A stretch of DNA of 64,000 nt from Verrucomicrobiota bacterium. Lineage in GTDB: Bacteria; Verrucomicrobiota; Verrucomicrobiia; Opitutales; UBA953. How positions within the stretch are numbered: the stretch's first letter is position 1; each line of letters opens with the position of its first letter. Positions 18,010 through 26,403 of the stretch are shown piece by piece. The notes beneath the pieces are model-generated. The model did no database searches. It saw only the letters and a program-made list of their open reading frames with translations, and was not told the origin of the DNA. A program made the translations under genes and the position numbers. The DNA is taken from NCBI GenBank assembly GCA_014193315.1, contig BJHS01000010.1, positions 16,573 to 80,572 on the forward strand. The letters run 5' to 3'.

Positions 18010-18999
18010 TTAAGGGTGACGCAGGGTGACTTCCCCGGCGGCGATAACCTGGCGGCGGCGGCCGCCCGTCCGCAGGATGAGCGACCCTTCGTCGTCGATG
18101 CCGTCGACGACCCCTGCCACCGGGTCGCCCCGCAAACCCACCCGCACCGACTTGCCGGTCAACGTGTCGTAACGCGCCCAGCGCGACTTGAACTCCTCGC
18201 GCCAGCGGCCCTCGGAGAAACTCTCCCAGGCTTCGAACAAGGCGGCGATTGTCTCCGCCGCGACGCGATTCGGGTCGAGGCGAGTCCCGGTCGCCAGCTC
18301 GAGCGAGCCGGCGGCCGCCCGCAACTCGGGCGGGAAATCCTTCGCCGCGCCGGCGATGTTGAGGCCCACGCCAAAGACCAGTTCACGCACATTATCCACA
18401 TCAAGGCGCGCCTCGGTCAACATCCCCGCGACCTTGCGGCCATCGGCGGCGAGCAGGTCATTGGGCCACTTCAGTCCCAGTTTGACCCCGCAGGCCGCCT
18501 CGAGGTGGGCGCAGAGCGCGAGGCCCATCCAGAGCGTGAAAGGCTTGAGCCGCTCCGGGGCGATGAACGGACGGAAGGCGAGCGAGAGGTAGAGGTTGCC
18601 CGCCGTCGCGCTGTGCCAGCGGCGGCCCAGTCGCCCGCGCCCCGCCGTCTGCGTCTGGGCCAGCACCGCGAACGGCGTCTCCGCCCCGGCGGCCAATCGC
18701 CGCTCCGCCTCGGAGTTCGTGCTATCGACGGAAGCCAGCCAGTCCACGGGAGCCGTCACCTTGAGCCGGCGCAGGTGCGCATCGAGCAAGGCCGGGTGCA
18801 ACGCGCGCGGTACCGACTTCAACCGGTAACCCTTGCGCGTCGAGGCCGCGAAAGTGAAGCCCGCGGCGCGGAGACGCTCCAAGCGCGACCAGATCGCGAC
18901 CCGCGAGACCCCCAGCTCCTTGGCGAGACGATCCCCGCTGACGGGTGCCTCCCCCGCGACGAGCAAAGCCAGAAGAATGCTGCTATCGAGCGCCGTCAT
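18010..18999 (-). CDS. birA: Biotin-protein ligase, bifunctional BirA with N-terminal HTH
   Basis: 329 residues. N-terminal winged helix (S-G-D-R-L-A-K-E-L-G-V-S-R-V-A-I-W, ~21-37), then the ligase core with S-T-N-S-E-A, the biotinyl-AMP loop G-R-G-R-L-G-R-R-W and K-W-P-N-D-L. A C-terminal SH3-like domain carries G-I-D-D-E-G-S-L. The HTH makes it a likely biotin-operon repressor as well as the enzyme that biotinylates acetyl-CoA carboxylase. The ATG is 1 bp after the nadC stop, so the genes are tightly coupled. Confidence 0.95.
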   Translation of the reverse strand: MTALDSSILLALLVAGEAPVSGDRLAKELGVSRVAIWSRLERLRAAGFTFAASTRKGYRLKSVPRALHPALLDAHLRRLKVTAPVDWLASVDSTNSEAERRLAAGAETPFAVLAQTQTAGRGRLGRRWHSATAGNLYLSLAFRPFIAPERLKPFTLWMGLALCAHLEAACGVKLGLKWPNDLLAADGRKVAGMLTEARLDVDNVRELVFGVGLNIAGAAKDFPPELRAAAGSLELATGTRLDPNRVAAETIAALFEAWESFSEGRWREEFKSRWARYDTLTGKSVRVGLRGDPVAGVVDGIDDEGSLILRTGGRRRQVIAAGEVTLRHP

Positions 19000-19000
19000 G

Positions 19001-19927
19001 TCAGAGCCAGTCGAGGCCGAGGTCGGCCCAGGGCGCGGCGTGGGTCAGCGCCCCGCACGAGACGAAGTCCGGCGCGACCTGCCCGATGGCCGGCAGGGTC
19101 GCGAGATTGACGCCACCGCTGACCTCGCTCCACGCGCGGCCGCGGATCAACGGGAGGGCCTCGCGCATCTGGGGCAAGGTGAAGTTATCGAGCAGGATGA
19201 TGTCGGCGCCGACCGCGAGCACGGGCTCGAGCTGGTCGAGCCGATCCACCTCGACCTCCAAAAGCAGATCCGGCCGGGTCGCGCGGGCCCGCGTGACCAG
19301 GTCGTGGATCCGCGCCGCGACGGTGGCCCCACCCGCGGCAAGGTGGTTGTCCTTGACCATGATCCGGTCAAAGAGGCCCAGCCGATGGTTATAACCGCCG
19401 CCCTGACCGACCGCGTATTTCTCGAGCATCCGGAAGCCCGGCGTCGTCTTGCGCGTGTCGAGGAGGAGCGTCGGCGAGGCCCCCAGGGCGCGCACATGCT
19501 CGCGCGTGCAGGTCGCCACGCCGGTCAACCGTTGCAGAAAATTAAGGAGGATCCGCTCGGCCGCCAGCAAGCTCGCCGCGGGCCCCTCGATCTCGGCGAC
19601 GACGGTGCCGGCGGGAACCTCGGTCCCCTCGGCCACCAGGGCGCGACCGACGCAGGCGGGGTCATAGACGGCGAAGATCGGCCGCATCATCCCGAGCCCG
19701 GCGATGGTCATCGGCTGGCGCGCCACGACGCGAGCGCGGGCCCGACCAGCGCCGGCGAGCAACGCCCCCGAAGGGTCGCCACGCAGACCGGGTCTGGTGG
19801 CTAAACCGACGCCCGCCAGATCCTCGTCGCGGGCCAGCGCCGCAAACGCCTGTAACCAAGCCTCGTCGAGCTCCGCCCAGCGAAGGCGGCGGAGCAAGCG
19901 GTCGGTCTGGCCGGAGTGGCGAGGCAT
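19001..19927 (-). CDS. nadC: Nicotinate-nucleotide pyrophosphorylase (quinolinate PRTase)
   Basis: 308 residues with the NadC hallmarks: N-F-L-Q-R-L-T-G-V-A-T near 145, L-D-T-R-K-T-T-P-G-F-R and G-G-G-Y-N-H-R-L-G-L-F-D-R-I-M-V-K-D-N-H in the middle, and L-L-D-N-F near the end of the barrel. It joins quinolinate and PRPP to give NaMN in de novo NAD synthesis. nadA and nadB are not in the window. Directly upstream of birA, 40 bp after dnaJ. Confidence 0.95.
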   Translation of the reverse strand: MPRHSGQTDRLLRRLRWAELDEAWLQAFAALARDEDLAGVGLATRPGLRGDPSGALLAGAGRARARVVARQPMTIAGLGMMRPIFAVYDPACVGRALVAEGTEVPAGTVVAEIEGPAASLLAAERILLNFLQRLTGVATCTREHVRALGASPTLLLDTRKTTPGFRMLEKYAVGQGGGYNHRLGLFDRIMVKDNHLAAGGATVAARIHDLVTRARATRPDLLLEVEVDRLDQLEPVLAVGADIILLDNFTLPQMREALPLIRGRAWSEVSGGVNLATLPAIGQVAPDFVSCGALTHAAPWADLGLDWL

Positions 19928-19967
19928 CCGGGGACTTTACGCAACCGAACCCGGCGGGCAAGGGCGC

Positions 19968-21116
19968 TTACGGGAAGAACTTCTTGAACTTCTGCTTCCA
20001 GGATTCGGCGACCGGGGCCGCCTCGTCGCCGCAGGCCTGCTGGTAGGTCTTGAGCGCATCCCGTTGCTCGTCGGTCAGCTTCTTGGGCACATCGATGTCG
20101 ACGCGCACCAGGAGGTCGCCGGCGCCGTTCCCGCGGAGGTTAGGCATCCCCTCGCCCCGCAGGCGGAAGGTGGTCCCGCCCTGCGTGCCGGCGGGGATCT
20201 TGAGCACCGTCTTCCCCTTGAGCTTCGGGACGGCGATGGTCCCGCCGAGCGCAGCCACCGTGAACTTCACGGGAATCGACGCCATGAGGTCGTCGCCATC
20301 GCGGTCGAAGAGCTCGTGCTCCTGGACGGAGATGATGACGTAGAGATTGCCGGCGTCGGCACCGCGGCGACCGGCCGACCCATTACTGCCGGAACGCAAC
20401 CGGGTACCCGTGTCGACCCCAGGCGGGATGCGGACCGAAACCGTGGTGTCGGCGATGACGCGGCCCTCGCCGGAGCAGCCCTTGCAAGGCTTGTCGATGC
20501 GTTCGCCCTCGCCCCCGCAAGCCGGGCAAGTCTGGCGCATCTGGAAGAAGCCTTGCGACCGGATCACCTGGCCTTGGCCATGGCAAGTCGGGCAGCGACT
20601 GCGCTTGGCGCCAGCCTCGGCGCCGGAACCGGAGCACTTACCGCACGGCACGTGCTTGCGGTAGGGAATCTTCTTCTCAACCCCCTCGGCGGCCTCCTCG
20701 AGCGTGACGCGCACATCGACGCGCAAGTCCTCGCCGGAGTTATCCGAAGCACCCTCGCCGCCCCCGCCAAAGATATCGCCGAAACCACCCCCGCCCCCGC
20801 CCCCGCCCCCGAACATCTGGTTGAAGATATCGCGGGGGTCGGAGCCCCGGAAGCCACCGCCGGCACCCGGACTCGGACCAGCGGAGCCACCCTGCTCGAA
20901 GACGGCATGCCCCACGGCGTCATACTGCTGACGCTTGGTCGGGTCGCTGAGGACTTCATAGGCCCGCGAGGCCAACTTGAACTTTTCCTCCGCTTCCTTG
21001 TCGCCGGGGTTACGGTCCGGGTGGTGCTCCATCGCCTTCTTGCGATAGGCCTTCTTGATCTCGTCCGCGGTCGCACCCTTCGCGATGCCGAGGATGCTGT
21101 AATAGTCTGCAGCCAT
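19968..21116 (-). CDS. dnaJ: Chaperone DnaJ (type I Hsp40)
   Basis: 382 residues. J domain with H-P-D (M-E-H-H-P-D-R-N), a Gly/Phe-rich region with a run of Gly near 105-120, four C-x-x-C-x-G-x-G zinc repeats ([32 protein letters not shown]) and two C-terminal substrate domains. It delivers unfolded clients to DnaK and stimulates its ATPase. Nine bp after grpE; dnaK is not in the window. Confidence 0.97.
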   Translation of the reverse strand: MAADYYSILGIAKGATADEIKKAYRKKAMEHHPDRNPGDKEAEEKFKLASRAYEVLSDPTKRQQYDAVGHAVFEQGGSAGPSPGAGGGFRGSDPRDIFNQMFGGGGGGGGGFGDIFGGGGEGASDNSGEDLRVDVRVTLEEAAEGVEKKIPYRKHVPCGKCSGSGAEAGAKRSRCPTCHGQGQVIRSQGFFQMRQTCPACGGEGERIDKPCKGCSGEGRVIADTTVSVRIPPGVDTGTRLRSGSNGSAGRRGADAGNLYVIISVQEHELFDRDGDDLMASIPVKFTVAALGGTIAVPKLKGKTVLKIPAGTQGGTTFRLRGEGMPNLRGNGAGDLLVRVDIDVPKKLTDEQRDALKTYQQACGDEAAPVAESWKQKFKKFFP

Positions 21117-21125
21117 GACCGGGGA

Positions 21126-21635
21126 TCAGCGGGCGGGGCCGGAGGAAAGGAAGACGGCCGCCGGGCGCAACACGCGTTCGTTGAGCGACCAGCCTAGGCG
21201 CGCCACGAGGACGACGTTGCCTTCCGGGATCTCGGCGCTGGGCTGTTGACCCACGGCCTCATGCTGCGCCGGGTTGAAGACCAAACCCAGCGGGTTGATC
21301 TCCGCGAGCCCATGCCCGGTCAAAGTCGTGCGCAGCTGCTGGATCGCCATGCGGAAACCCTCGGCCACGGCCTTGGCCTCGGCCTGCTTGGCGGCGGACT
21401 CGAGCCCGAGCGCGAGCGCGTCGAGTGCCGGCAGGAGATCCTCCACGAGCCCGGCGGTCGCGAACTTGCGCAGCTCCTCGCGCTCGCGCTGGTGGCGGCG
21501 CTGCTGGTTCTGCTGGTCGGCGTGGCTGCGCAGGAGGGTGTCCTTGAGGCGCGCGACCTCGCCCGAGAGTTCGGCGAGACGCAGGGCGGCGTCGGCGGGC
21601 GCGGGGTTGTCGGAAGGGGGCGTGGGGTCGGACAT
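21126..21635 (-). CDS. grpE: Nucleotide exchange factor GrpE
   Basis: 169 residues from the ATG M-S-D-P-T-P. The disordered N-terminus leads into a long coiled coil (~25-70) and the GrpE core: E-D-L-L-P-A-L-D-A-L, G-F-R-M-A-I-Q-Q-L, F-N-P-A-Q-H-E-A-V and V-L-R-P-A-A-V-F. It releases ADP from DnaK. The longer in-frame start at 21701 would overlap the previous gene and is unlikely. Seven bp after the AsmA-like gene and directly before dnaJ. Confidence 0.95.
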   Translation of the reverse strand: MSDPTPPSDNPAPADAALRLAELSGEVARLKDTLLRSHADQQNQQRRHQREREELRKFATAGLVEDLLPALDALALGLESAAKQAEAKAVAEGFRMAIQQLRTTLTGHGLAEINPLGLVFNPAQHEAVGQQPSAEIPEGNVVLVARLGWSLNERVLRPAAVFLSSGPAR

Positions 21636-21642
21636 CGGGAAA

Positions 21643-22422
21643 TTATTTGTCGCGGAGCAGCTGCTCGGTGACGGACGGGCGGGGGCGTTCGGTCCGCACA
21701 TCGAACAACAACTGGGTCGCGGCCTTGGTCAGCTCCTTCTGCAGGAGCGCCTGGAGCGGCTGCTCGATGGTCTCCTTCTCGTTGCGGTCGGTCACGCCCT
21801 GGGCCTCGAACACGAAGTTGATGTCTTGATCCAGCAGGACGCGCCGGCGCGCGGTGCCGTCGCCGCCGATGACGGTCAGGTGGCCCACGCGGACGCGCAA
21901 CTTGTCGATCTGGTAGGCACGGGCCGGCTGGGCGGGCCCGGCAGGGGCAGCCGAGGTCTCGCGGGCGGCTTCCTTGTAGGACTTCGCGATATCGAGCGCG
22001 TTGTTATCGCCCAAGAGCTCCAGCAATTTGTCGGACTTGCCCGTCAGCACTACCCGGTCGATGTCCAGCTCGGCCTCATGCACCTTCTGGGTGCCGGCCC
22101 CCACAAAGGACCACGGGTCCACGTCTAGGTGGAAACGCCGGATTTTAAGGAACTCGCGCTCGCTCCACCGGGTGGGGTTGGTGATGGTGATGCCGGCGTA
22201 GGAAAGCCGGCCAGCCAGCAGGTTCGTGTCGTTATTCTCGACCGCGAAGCGAGCCCCGGTGGCATCGGCCAAGGAGGAGTCGACCAAACCTGGCGAGAAG
22301 CGGCCCAAGGCCCAGACGGCGAGCAAACCCGCGAGCAGGACGAAGGCCACCAACCCGGCCAGGATGGTCAGCAATTTCCGGAGCAAGATACCGGAGCGGT
22401 GCGGAGGTGAGACTTCGGGCAT
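21643..22422 (-). CDS. AsmA-like inner-membrane-anchored protein
   Basis: 259 residues from the ATG M-P-E-V-S-P. One N-terminal membrane helix (~17-40) is followed by an AsmA/DUF748-like periplasmic strand repeat domain: a conserved opening (S-L-A-D-A-T-G-A-R-F-A-V-E), L-L-A-G-R-L-S-Y-A-G-I-T-I-T-N-P, and L-D-V-D-P-W-S-F. Large AsmA family members bridge inner and outer membrane for lipid transfer; this short form has only the N-terminal module. It is the first gene before grpE (7-bp gap), so it probably shares the heat-shock operon promoter. Confidence 0.7.
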   Translation of the reverse strand: MPEVSPPHRSGILLRKLLTILAGLVAFVLLAGLLAVWALGRFSPGLVDSSLADATGARFAVENNDTNLLAGRLSYAGITITNPTRWSEREFLKIRRFHLDVDPWSFVGAGTQKVHEAELDIDRVVLTGKSDKLLELLGDNNALDIAKSYKEAARETSAAPAGPAQPARAYQIDKLRVRVGHLTVIGGDGTARRRVLLDQDINFVFEAQGVTDRNEKETIEQPLQALLQKELTKAATQLLFDVRTERPRPSVTEQLLRDK

Positions 22423-22523
22423 GGGTACGGTAGGATTTCGAGCAATAGCCGTGCCAGCGGAAACGGTCAACGATGGAGGGGAAGAGGGCGGCTTTAGGCT
22501 ACTTTCCAGCGAGTCCGCCCAAA

Positions 22524-22559
22524 AGAAGACCCGCCGGCACGGGGCAGGCGGGTCCTTCT
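22524..22559 (-). terminator. Terminator after the lipoprotein gene
   Basis: Minus-strand hairpin of 12 pairs with one bulged base, arms 22524-22535 and 22547-22559, followed by TTTT. It lies about 33 bp after the lipoprotein stop and insulates it from the AsmA-like operon. Confidence 0.82.
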
Positions 22560-22591
22560 GTCACGGGGCTGTCTCGCTCCGAGGGGCGAGC

Positions 22592-23113
22592 TTACTGGGC
22601 GACCGGAGCCGGGGCGAGCACGCCGCAACCGACTTCATCACCGGGGACGAGCTTGGGAGCCTTGTCCTGATTGGGGATGATGCCGACGATGATCATCTTG
22701 TCGTCCGAGCGGATGACTTCGACGAGGATGGCCTTGCCGTCCTTGACGAGCTGCAGGCGGGACTTGGGTTCGGGCTTCTCGGAGCGGGCGAGGGCGACGA
22801 GGCCCGCATCCTCGCGGACGGAGATCACGCGGGCCTTGCCGGCGTCCTTCGGGGCTTCGACCACGGTTTCCTTGGGGGCGACGGGCTTGGCGGTTTCACC
22901 GGCGGCTAATTCTTTTTCCCACGAGAAGCGCGTGGTGACGACCGGGGCGCCATCGACCGAGGCCGGGGCGTCCGTGGCCACGGCGGGGGCGTCCGTGGCC
23001 ACGGCGGGGGCGGCGGTACCTTCCGGGGAGGAGGTGGAAGACCACGGGCTCTTGAGGCCCTCGCAGGCGACTAAAAGGAAAGAGGTGGAGAGAATGAGCA
23101 GGGTGCGCTGCAT
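22592..23113 (-). CDS. Putative lipoprotein, 173 aa
   Basis: Signal peptide ending in a lipobox (L-L-V-A-C, Cys17), then a Ser/Pro/Thr region with a tandem A-P-A-V-A-T-D repeat (DNA direct repeat near 22970-23005) and a compact C-terminal domain of ~75 residues (A-R-V-I-S-V-R-E-D-A-G-L-V-A-L and S-R-L-Q-L-V-K-D-G-K-A). The domain looks like a small beta barrel, but I do not recognise the family. Monocistronic, with its own terminator; divergent from hisG. Confidence 0.75.
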   Translation of the reverse strand: MQRTLLILSTSFLLVACEGLKSPWSSTSSPEGTAAPAVATDAPAVATDAPASVDGAPVVTTRFSWEKELAAGETAKPVAPKETVVEAPKDAGKARVISVREDAGLVALARSEKPEPKSRLQLVKDGKAILVEVIRSDDKMIIVGIIPNQDKAPKLVPGDEVGCGVLAPAPVAQ

Positions 23114-23263
23114 GGCGGTAGGGGGAGGCAGAAATCGTCCTTTCCCGCTGAAAGGGAGTCAATAACTAACACCCCAGCGGGACTCCCCGGCCCCCGCCAA
23201 GCCCCGGCCAACCCAATGTAAGGCTTGCCGAAAGGGGGCCGGGCGGGCTTCCTCGATTATCCT

Positions 23264-24148
23264 ATGAGTAAGGAAGCCCTGAAATTGATGCTCGGCCTAC
23301 CCAAGGGCAGCCTCGAGGAGGCCACCCTCCAGCTCTTCGCCAAGGCCGGCTTCCCGGTCACCAAGAGCAGCCGATCCTACCGCCCGTCTTTCGACGACCC
23401 CGCCCTCGATGGTCGCTTCATCCGCGCGCAGGAAGTGGCGCGCTATGTCGAGCATGGCTTCTTCGACTGCGGCCTCACCGGCCAGGACTGGGTCCAGGAA
23501 AACGCCGCCGACGTCGTCCAAGTCTGCGAACTGATCTACAGCCGGGCCTCCGCCCAGAAATCCCGCTGGGTCCTCTGCGTGCCCGAGGATTCGCCGGTCC
23601 AGACCGCCCAGGACCTCGCCGGCAAGCGCGTCGCCACCGAACTCGTCGAGACCACCCGACGCTGGTTCAAGTCCCAAGGCGTCGACTGTGAAGTCGAATT
23701 CTCCTGGGGGGCCACCGAGGTGAAAGTCCCGGAGCTCGCCGACGCCATCGTCGACATCACCGAGACCGGCTCCTCCATCAAGGCCAACAAGCTGCGCATC
23801 GTCGCCCAGCTGATGGAGACCACCACCGTCCTCGTGGCGAACAAAGCCGCCTGGGCCCACCCCGCCAAGCGCGCCAAGATCGAGCAGATCGTCCTCATGC
23901 TGCAAGGCGCCCTCGCCGCGCAGCACATGGTCGGCCTCAAGTTCAACCTCCCGAAGGCGAAGCTGGAGCAAGTCGCCGCCGCCCTCCCCGCCTTGCGCAA
24001 CCCGACCGTCTCGCCGCTGAGCAACCCGGAGTGGATCGCCGTGGAGACCATCATCGACGCCCGCCAGGCCCGCGAGTTCATCCCGACCCTCAAGGCCGCC
24101 GGCGCCGAGGGCATCGTGGAGTACCCGATCAACAAGCTCGTCTACTGA
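23264..24148 (+). CDS. hisG: ATP phosphoribosyltransferase, long form (HisG-L)
   Basis: 294 residues from the ATG M-S-K-E-A-L-K. The catalytic part starts M-L-G-L-P-K-G-S-L-E-E and contains the PRPP loop A-D-A-I-V-D-I-T-E-T-G-S-S near 165. The C-terminal ~80 residues form the ACT-like regulatory domain used for histidine feedback inhibition in the long form, so HisZ is not needed. First step of histidine synthesis. No other his gene is nearby: it is followed by aguB and aguA with an 11-bp gap. A start 13 codons upstream is possible but its peptide is not HisG-like. Confidence 0.93.
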   Translation: MSKEALKLMLGLPKGSLEEATLQLFAKAGFPVTKSSRSYRPSFDDPALDGRFIRAQEVARYVEHGFFDCGLTGQDWVQENAADVVQVCELIYSRASAQKSRWVLCVPEDSPVQTAQDLAGKRVATELVETTRRWFKSQGVDCEVEFSWGATEVKVPELADAIVDITETGSSIKANKLRIVAQLMETTTVLVANKAAWAHPAKRAKIEQIVLMLQGALAAQHMVGLKFNLPKAKLEQVAAALPALRNPTVSPLSNPEWIAVETIIDARQAREFIPTLKAAGAEGIVEYPINKLVY

Positions 24149-24159
24149 CGACCCGCCCC

Positions 24160-25029
24160 ATGGCTGACTCCGTCCGCGTCGGTCTCATCCAGCTCACCGC
24201 CGAGGACACCCCGGCGGCGAACGTCCGCAAGACCTTGCCCCGCATCGAGGAAGCGGCGGCCAAGGGCGCCAAAATCATCGGCCTCCAGGAGATGTTCACG
24301 ACGAAGTATTTCTGCATCAACCAGGACCCGAAGAACTTCGACCTCGCCGAGTCCATCGAGACCGGCCCATCGGTGACCGAATTGGCCAAGGCCGCGAAGC
24401 GCCTCGGTGTCGTCATCATCGCCCCGCTCTTCGAGGCGCGCGGCAGCGAAGTCTACCACAACTCCGCGGCCGTCATCGACGCCGACGGCACCGTGCTCGG
24501 CAAGTACCGCAAGATGCACATCCCCCAGGACCCGGGCTTCGAGGAGAAATTCTACTTCACCCCCGGCGACCTGGGTTTCCGCACCTGGAGGACCGCGCAC
24601 GGCGACATCGGCGTGCTCATTTGCTGGGACCAGTGGTACCCCGAGGCCGCGCGCCTCACCGCCCTCGGCGGCGCGCAAATCCTCTTCTACCCGACCGCCA
24701 TCGGTTGGCTCCCCGAGGAGAAAGCCGCCCTCGGCCAGGCGCAGCATACCGCCTGGGAGACCGTCCAGCGCGGCCACGGCGTCGCCAACGGCTGCTACGT
24801 CGCCGCGACCAATCGCGTCGGGACCGAAGGCCGCACCCAGTTTTGGGGCCAGAGCTTCGTCTCTGACCCGTATGGCGAAATCGTCGCCTGCGCCTCGAGC
24901 GACCATGAAGAGGTCCTGCTAGCCGATTGTGACCTCGCCAAGCAGCGGGATTTTCGCCGCATCTGGCCCTTCTTCCGCGACCGCCGCATCGACGCCTACG
25001 GCGACCTGACGCGCCGGCTGCGCGACTGA
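24160..25029 (+). CDS. aguB: N-carbamoylputrescine amidase
   Basis: 289 residues, nitrilase superfamily, catalytic triad E44, K118 and C155 (motif L-I-C-W-D-Q-W-Y-P-E). Family hallmarks of plant/bacterial CPA are E-M-F-T-T-K-Y-F-C near 44-52 and H-I-P-Q-D-P-G-F-E-E-K-F-Y-F near 120. It hydrolyses N-carbamoylputrescine to putrescine, CO2 and ammonia. It acts right after the agmatine deiminase encoded 8 bp downstream, so the pair makes putrescine from agmatine. Confidence 0.94.
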   Translation: MADSVRVGLIQLTAEDTPAANVRKTLPRIEEAAAKGAKIIGLQEMFTTKYFCINQDPKNFDLAESIETGPSVTELAKAAKRLGVVIIAPLFEARGSEVYHNSAAVIDADGTVLGKYRKMHIPQDPGFEEKFYFTPGDLGFRTWRTAHGDIGVLICWDQWYPEAARLTALGGAQILFYPTAIGWLPEEKAALGQAQHTAWETVQRGHGVANGCYVAATNRVGTEGRTQFWGQSFVSDPYGEIVACASSDHEEVLLADCDLAKQRDFRRIWPFFRDRRIDAYGDLTRRLRD

Positions 25030-25037
25030 CCTTCCGC

Positions 25038-26063
25038 ATGGCCACGCCTCGCTCCCTCGGATTCCGCATGCCCGCGGAATGGGAACCCCAGTCCGCCACG
25101 TGGCTCTCGTGGCCCGCGAACCCCGCGCTCTGGCCGGGTCACTACGACCTCATCCCGGCGAAGTTCGCCGAGTTCGCGGCGGCGATCGCCAAATTTCAGC
25201 CGGTGAAAATCAACGCCGCAGGCAAGCTGCGCGCTGAAGCCGAACATACGCTCAAGGAGGCGAAGGCCGACCTCTCGGTCATTGAATTAACGGACATCGC
25301 TACGGACGACGTGTGGTGCCGCGACCACGGCCCGATTTTTGTCAAGAATGATGCCACCAAGGAACTCGCCCTAACGGACTGGGAATTCCACGGTTGGGGC
25401 GGAAAGTTCGAGGCCTCGCTCGATAACCAAGTGCCGGGCAAAATTGCCGCACACCTCGGCCTGAAGAAATTCAGCTATCCCTTTGAACTCGAAGGCGGCG
25501 GCATTGAAGTCTCTGGCGATGGCCTACTCCTCACGACTGAAGCCGTGCAGAACAACCCGAACCGGGCCGAAGGTCGCGACGATGCCGCCTTCCATGCCGC
25601 CATCCGCGATGGCCTGGCGGTCGACGAACTCCTCTGGATCGGCGAAGGCCTGGCCAACGACGACACCGACGGGCACATCGACAACCTCGCCCGCTTCATC
25701 GCGCCGCGCACGATCCTCGCCGTCAGCGAAGCCGACAAGACCTCGCCCAACCACGCGCCGATGCAGGAGAACCTCCGGCGCCTGCGCGAGATGCGCCCGC
25801 GCGGCCAGCGCCTCGACATCCTGGAGCTGCCGCTGCCCACGCCCATCCGGCTCGCCGGCCGCGACCTGCCGCCGAGCCACGCCAACTTCCTAATCGTGAA
25901 CGACGGCGTCCTCGTGCCGCTCTACGGCCAGGATTCGGACCAGGTCGCGATGGGCATCATCGGCGACTGCTTCCCCGGTCGCAAGGTCGTGGGCATCGAC
26001 TGCCGCATCCTGCTGATCGAAGGCGGGGCGCTGCACTGCCTCAGCCAGCAACAGCCGGTGTAA
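25038..26063 (+). CDS. aguA: Agmatine deiminase
   Basis: 341 residues of the peptidyl-arginine/agmatine deiminase family. Seen: W-E-P-Q-S-A-T-W-L-S-W-P near the start, D-D-V-W-C-R-D-H-G-P substrate loop, E-G-G-G-I-E-V-S-G, N-D-D-T-D-G-H-I-D-N, and the catalytic Cys334 in G-G-A-L-H-C close to the C-terminus. It converts agmatine to N-carbamoylputrescine and ammonia. Last gene of the hisG-aguB-aguA run. Sequence from about 25280 to 25560 shows somewhat more A/T in third positions than the flanks, within normal variation. Confidence 0.94.
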   Translation: MATPRSLGFRMPAEWEPQSATWLSWPANPALWPGHYDLIPAKFAEFAAAIAKFQPVKINAAGKLRAEAEHTLKEAKADLSVIELTDIATDDVWCRDHGPIFVKNDATKELALTDWEFHGWGGKFEASLDNQVPGKIAAHLGLKKFSYPFELEGGGIEVSGDGLLLTTEAVQNNPNRAEGRDDAAFHAAIRDGLAVDELLWIGEGLANDDTDGHIDNLARFIAPRTILAVSEADKTSPNHAPMQENLRRLREMRPRGQRLDILELPLPTPIRLAGRDLPPSHANFLIVNDGVLVPLYGQDSDQVAMGIIGDCFPGRKVVGIDCRILLIEGGALHCLSQQQPV

Positions 26064-26253
26064 GGCGGGAGCTCGTTGATCAGTTGACCCGTTGAATGGT
26101 TGGCCAGAAAGACAGCCGGCGAGGCCCGGAGGCTCAGCGGCGCTGGAGAAGCGCGGACCAGCGGGGCCGCTGATCCCTGCCGTCGCGCGGGCACGCAAAG
26201 GGAGGCAACCGAGCGCTTCTGGCCAACGGATCCAATGGTCAACTCCTTTTGGG
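26064..26253. repeat. Convergent intergenic spacer with octamer-periodic inverted arms
   Basis: 190 bp between aguA and the FeoB-partner gene. Left arm at about 26075-26111 has GTTGANNN octamers ending in GTTGGCCAGAAAG. The right arm at about 26216-26250 is the reverse complement of the same kind of array, ending in CTTCTGGCC on the plus strand. The middle is GC-rich with short palindromes. Same family as 3698-4065, and again between two gene 3' ends. No gene seen. Confidence 0.72.
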
Positions 26254-26403
26254 TCACTTCTTCGGCTTCACCTTCGTCGCGCAGCCGCAGTCGCCGGCAC
26301 AGCCGCCTTCTTTGCGGCGGCGAGCGGCGATGAGCCAGCGGCGGGCCAGCCAGCCGGCGGCCACCCCCACGACCGCCCCGACAATGACAGCTTCGATGTT
26401 CAT
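26254..26403 (-). CDS. FeoB-associated Cys-rich membrane protein
   Basis: 49 residues: one membrane helix (~5-22), a basic patch (R-R-W-L-I-A-A-R-R-R) and a Cys cluster G-C-A-G-D-C-G-C followed by a Lys-rich end. This is the layout of the small Cys-rich protein often encoded after feoB. Its ATG overlaps the feoB stop by 4 bp. Likely a metal-binding or assembly partner of the ferrous iron transporter; the exact role is not established. Confidence 0.82.
   Translation of the reverse strand: MNIEAVIVGAVVGVAAGWLARRWLIAARRRKEGGCAGDCGCATKVKPKK

Noticed and set aside
18390..18398. TTATCCACA, a perfect DnaA box
   Set aside because: Single copy inside the birA coding region with no companions or AT-rich stretch; expected by chance in 64 kb.
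22967..23010. Direct repeat suggestive of a CRISPR or attachment site
   Set aside because: It is a coding duplication (A-P-A-V-A-T-D) inside the lipoprotein gene with only two units.
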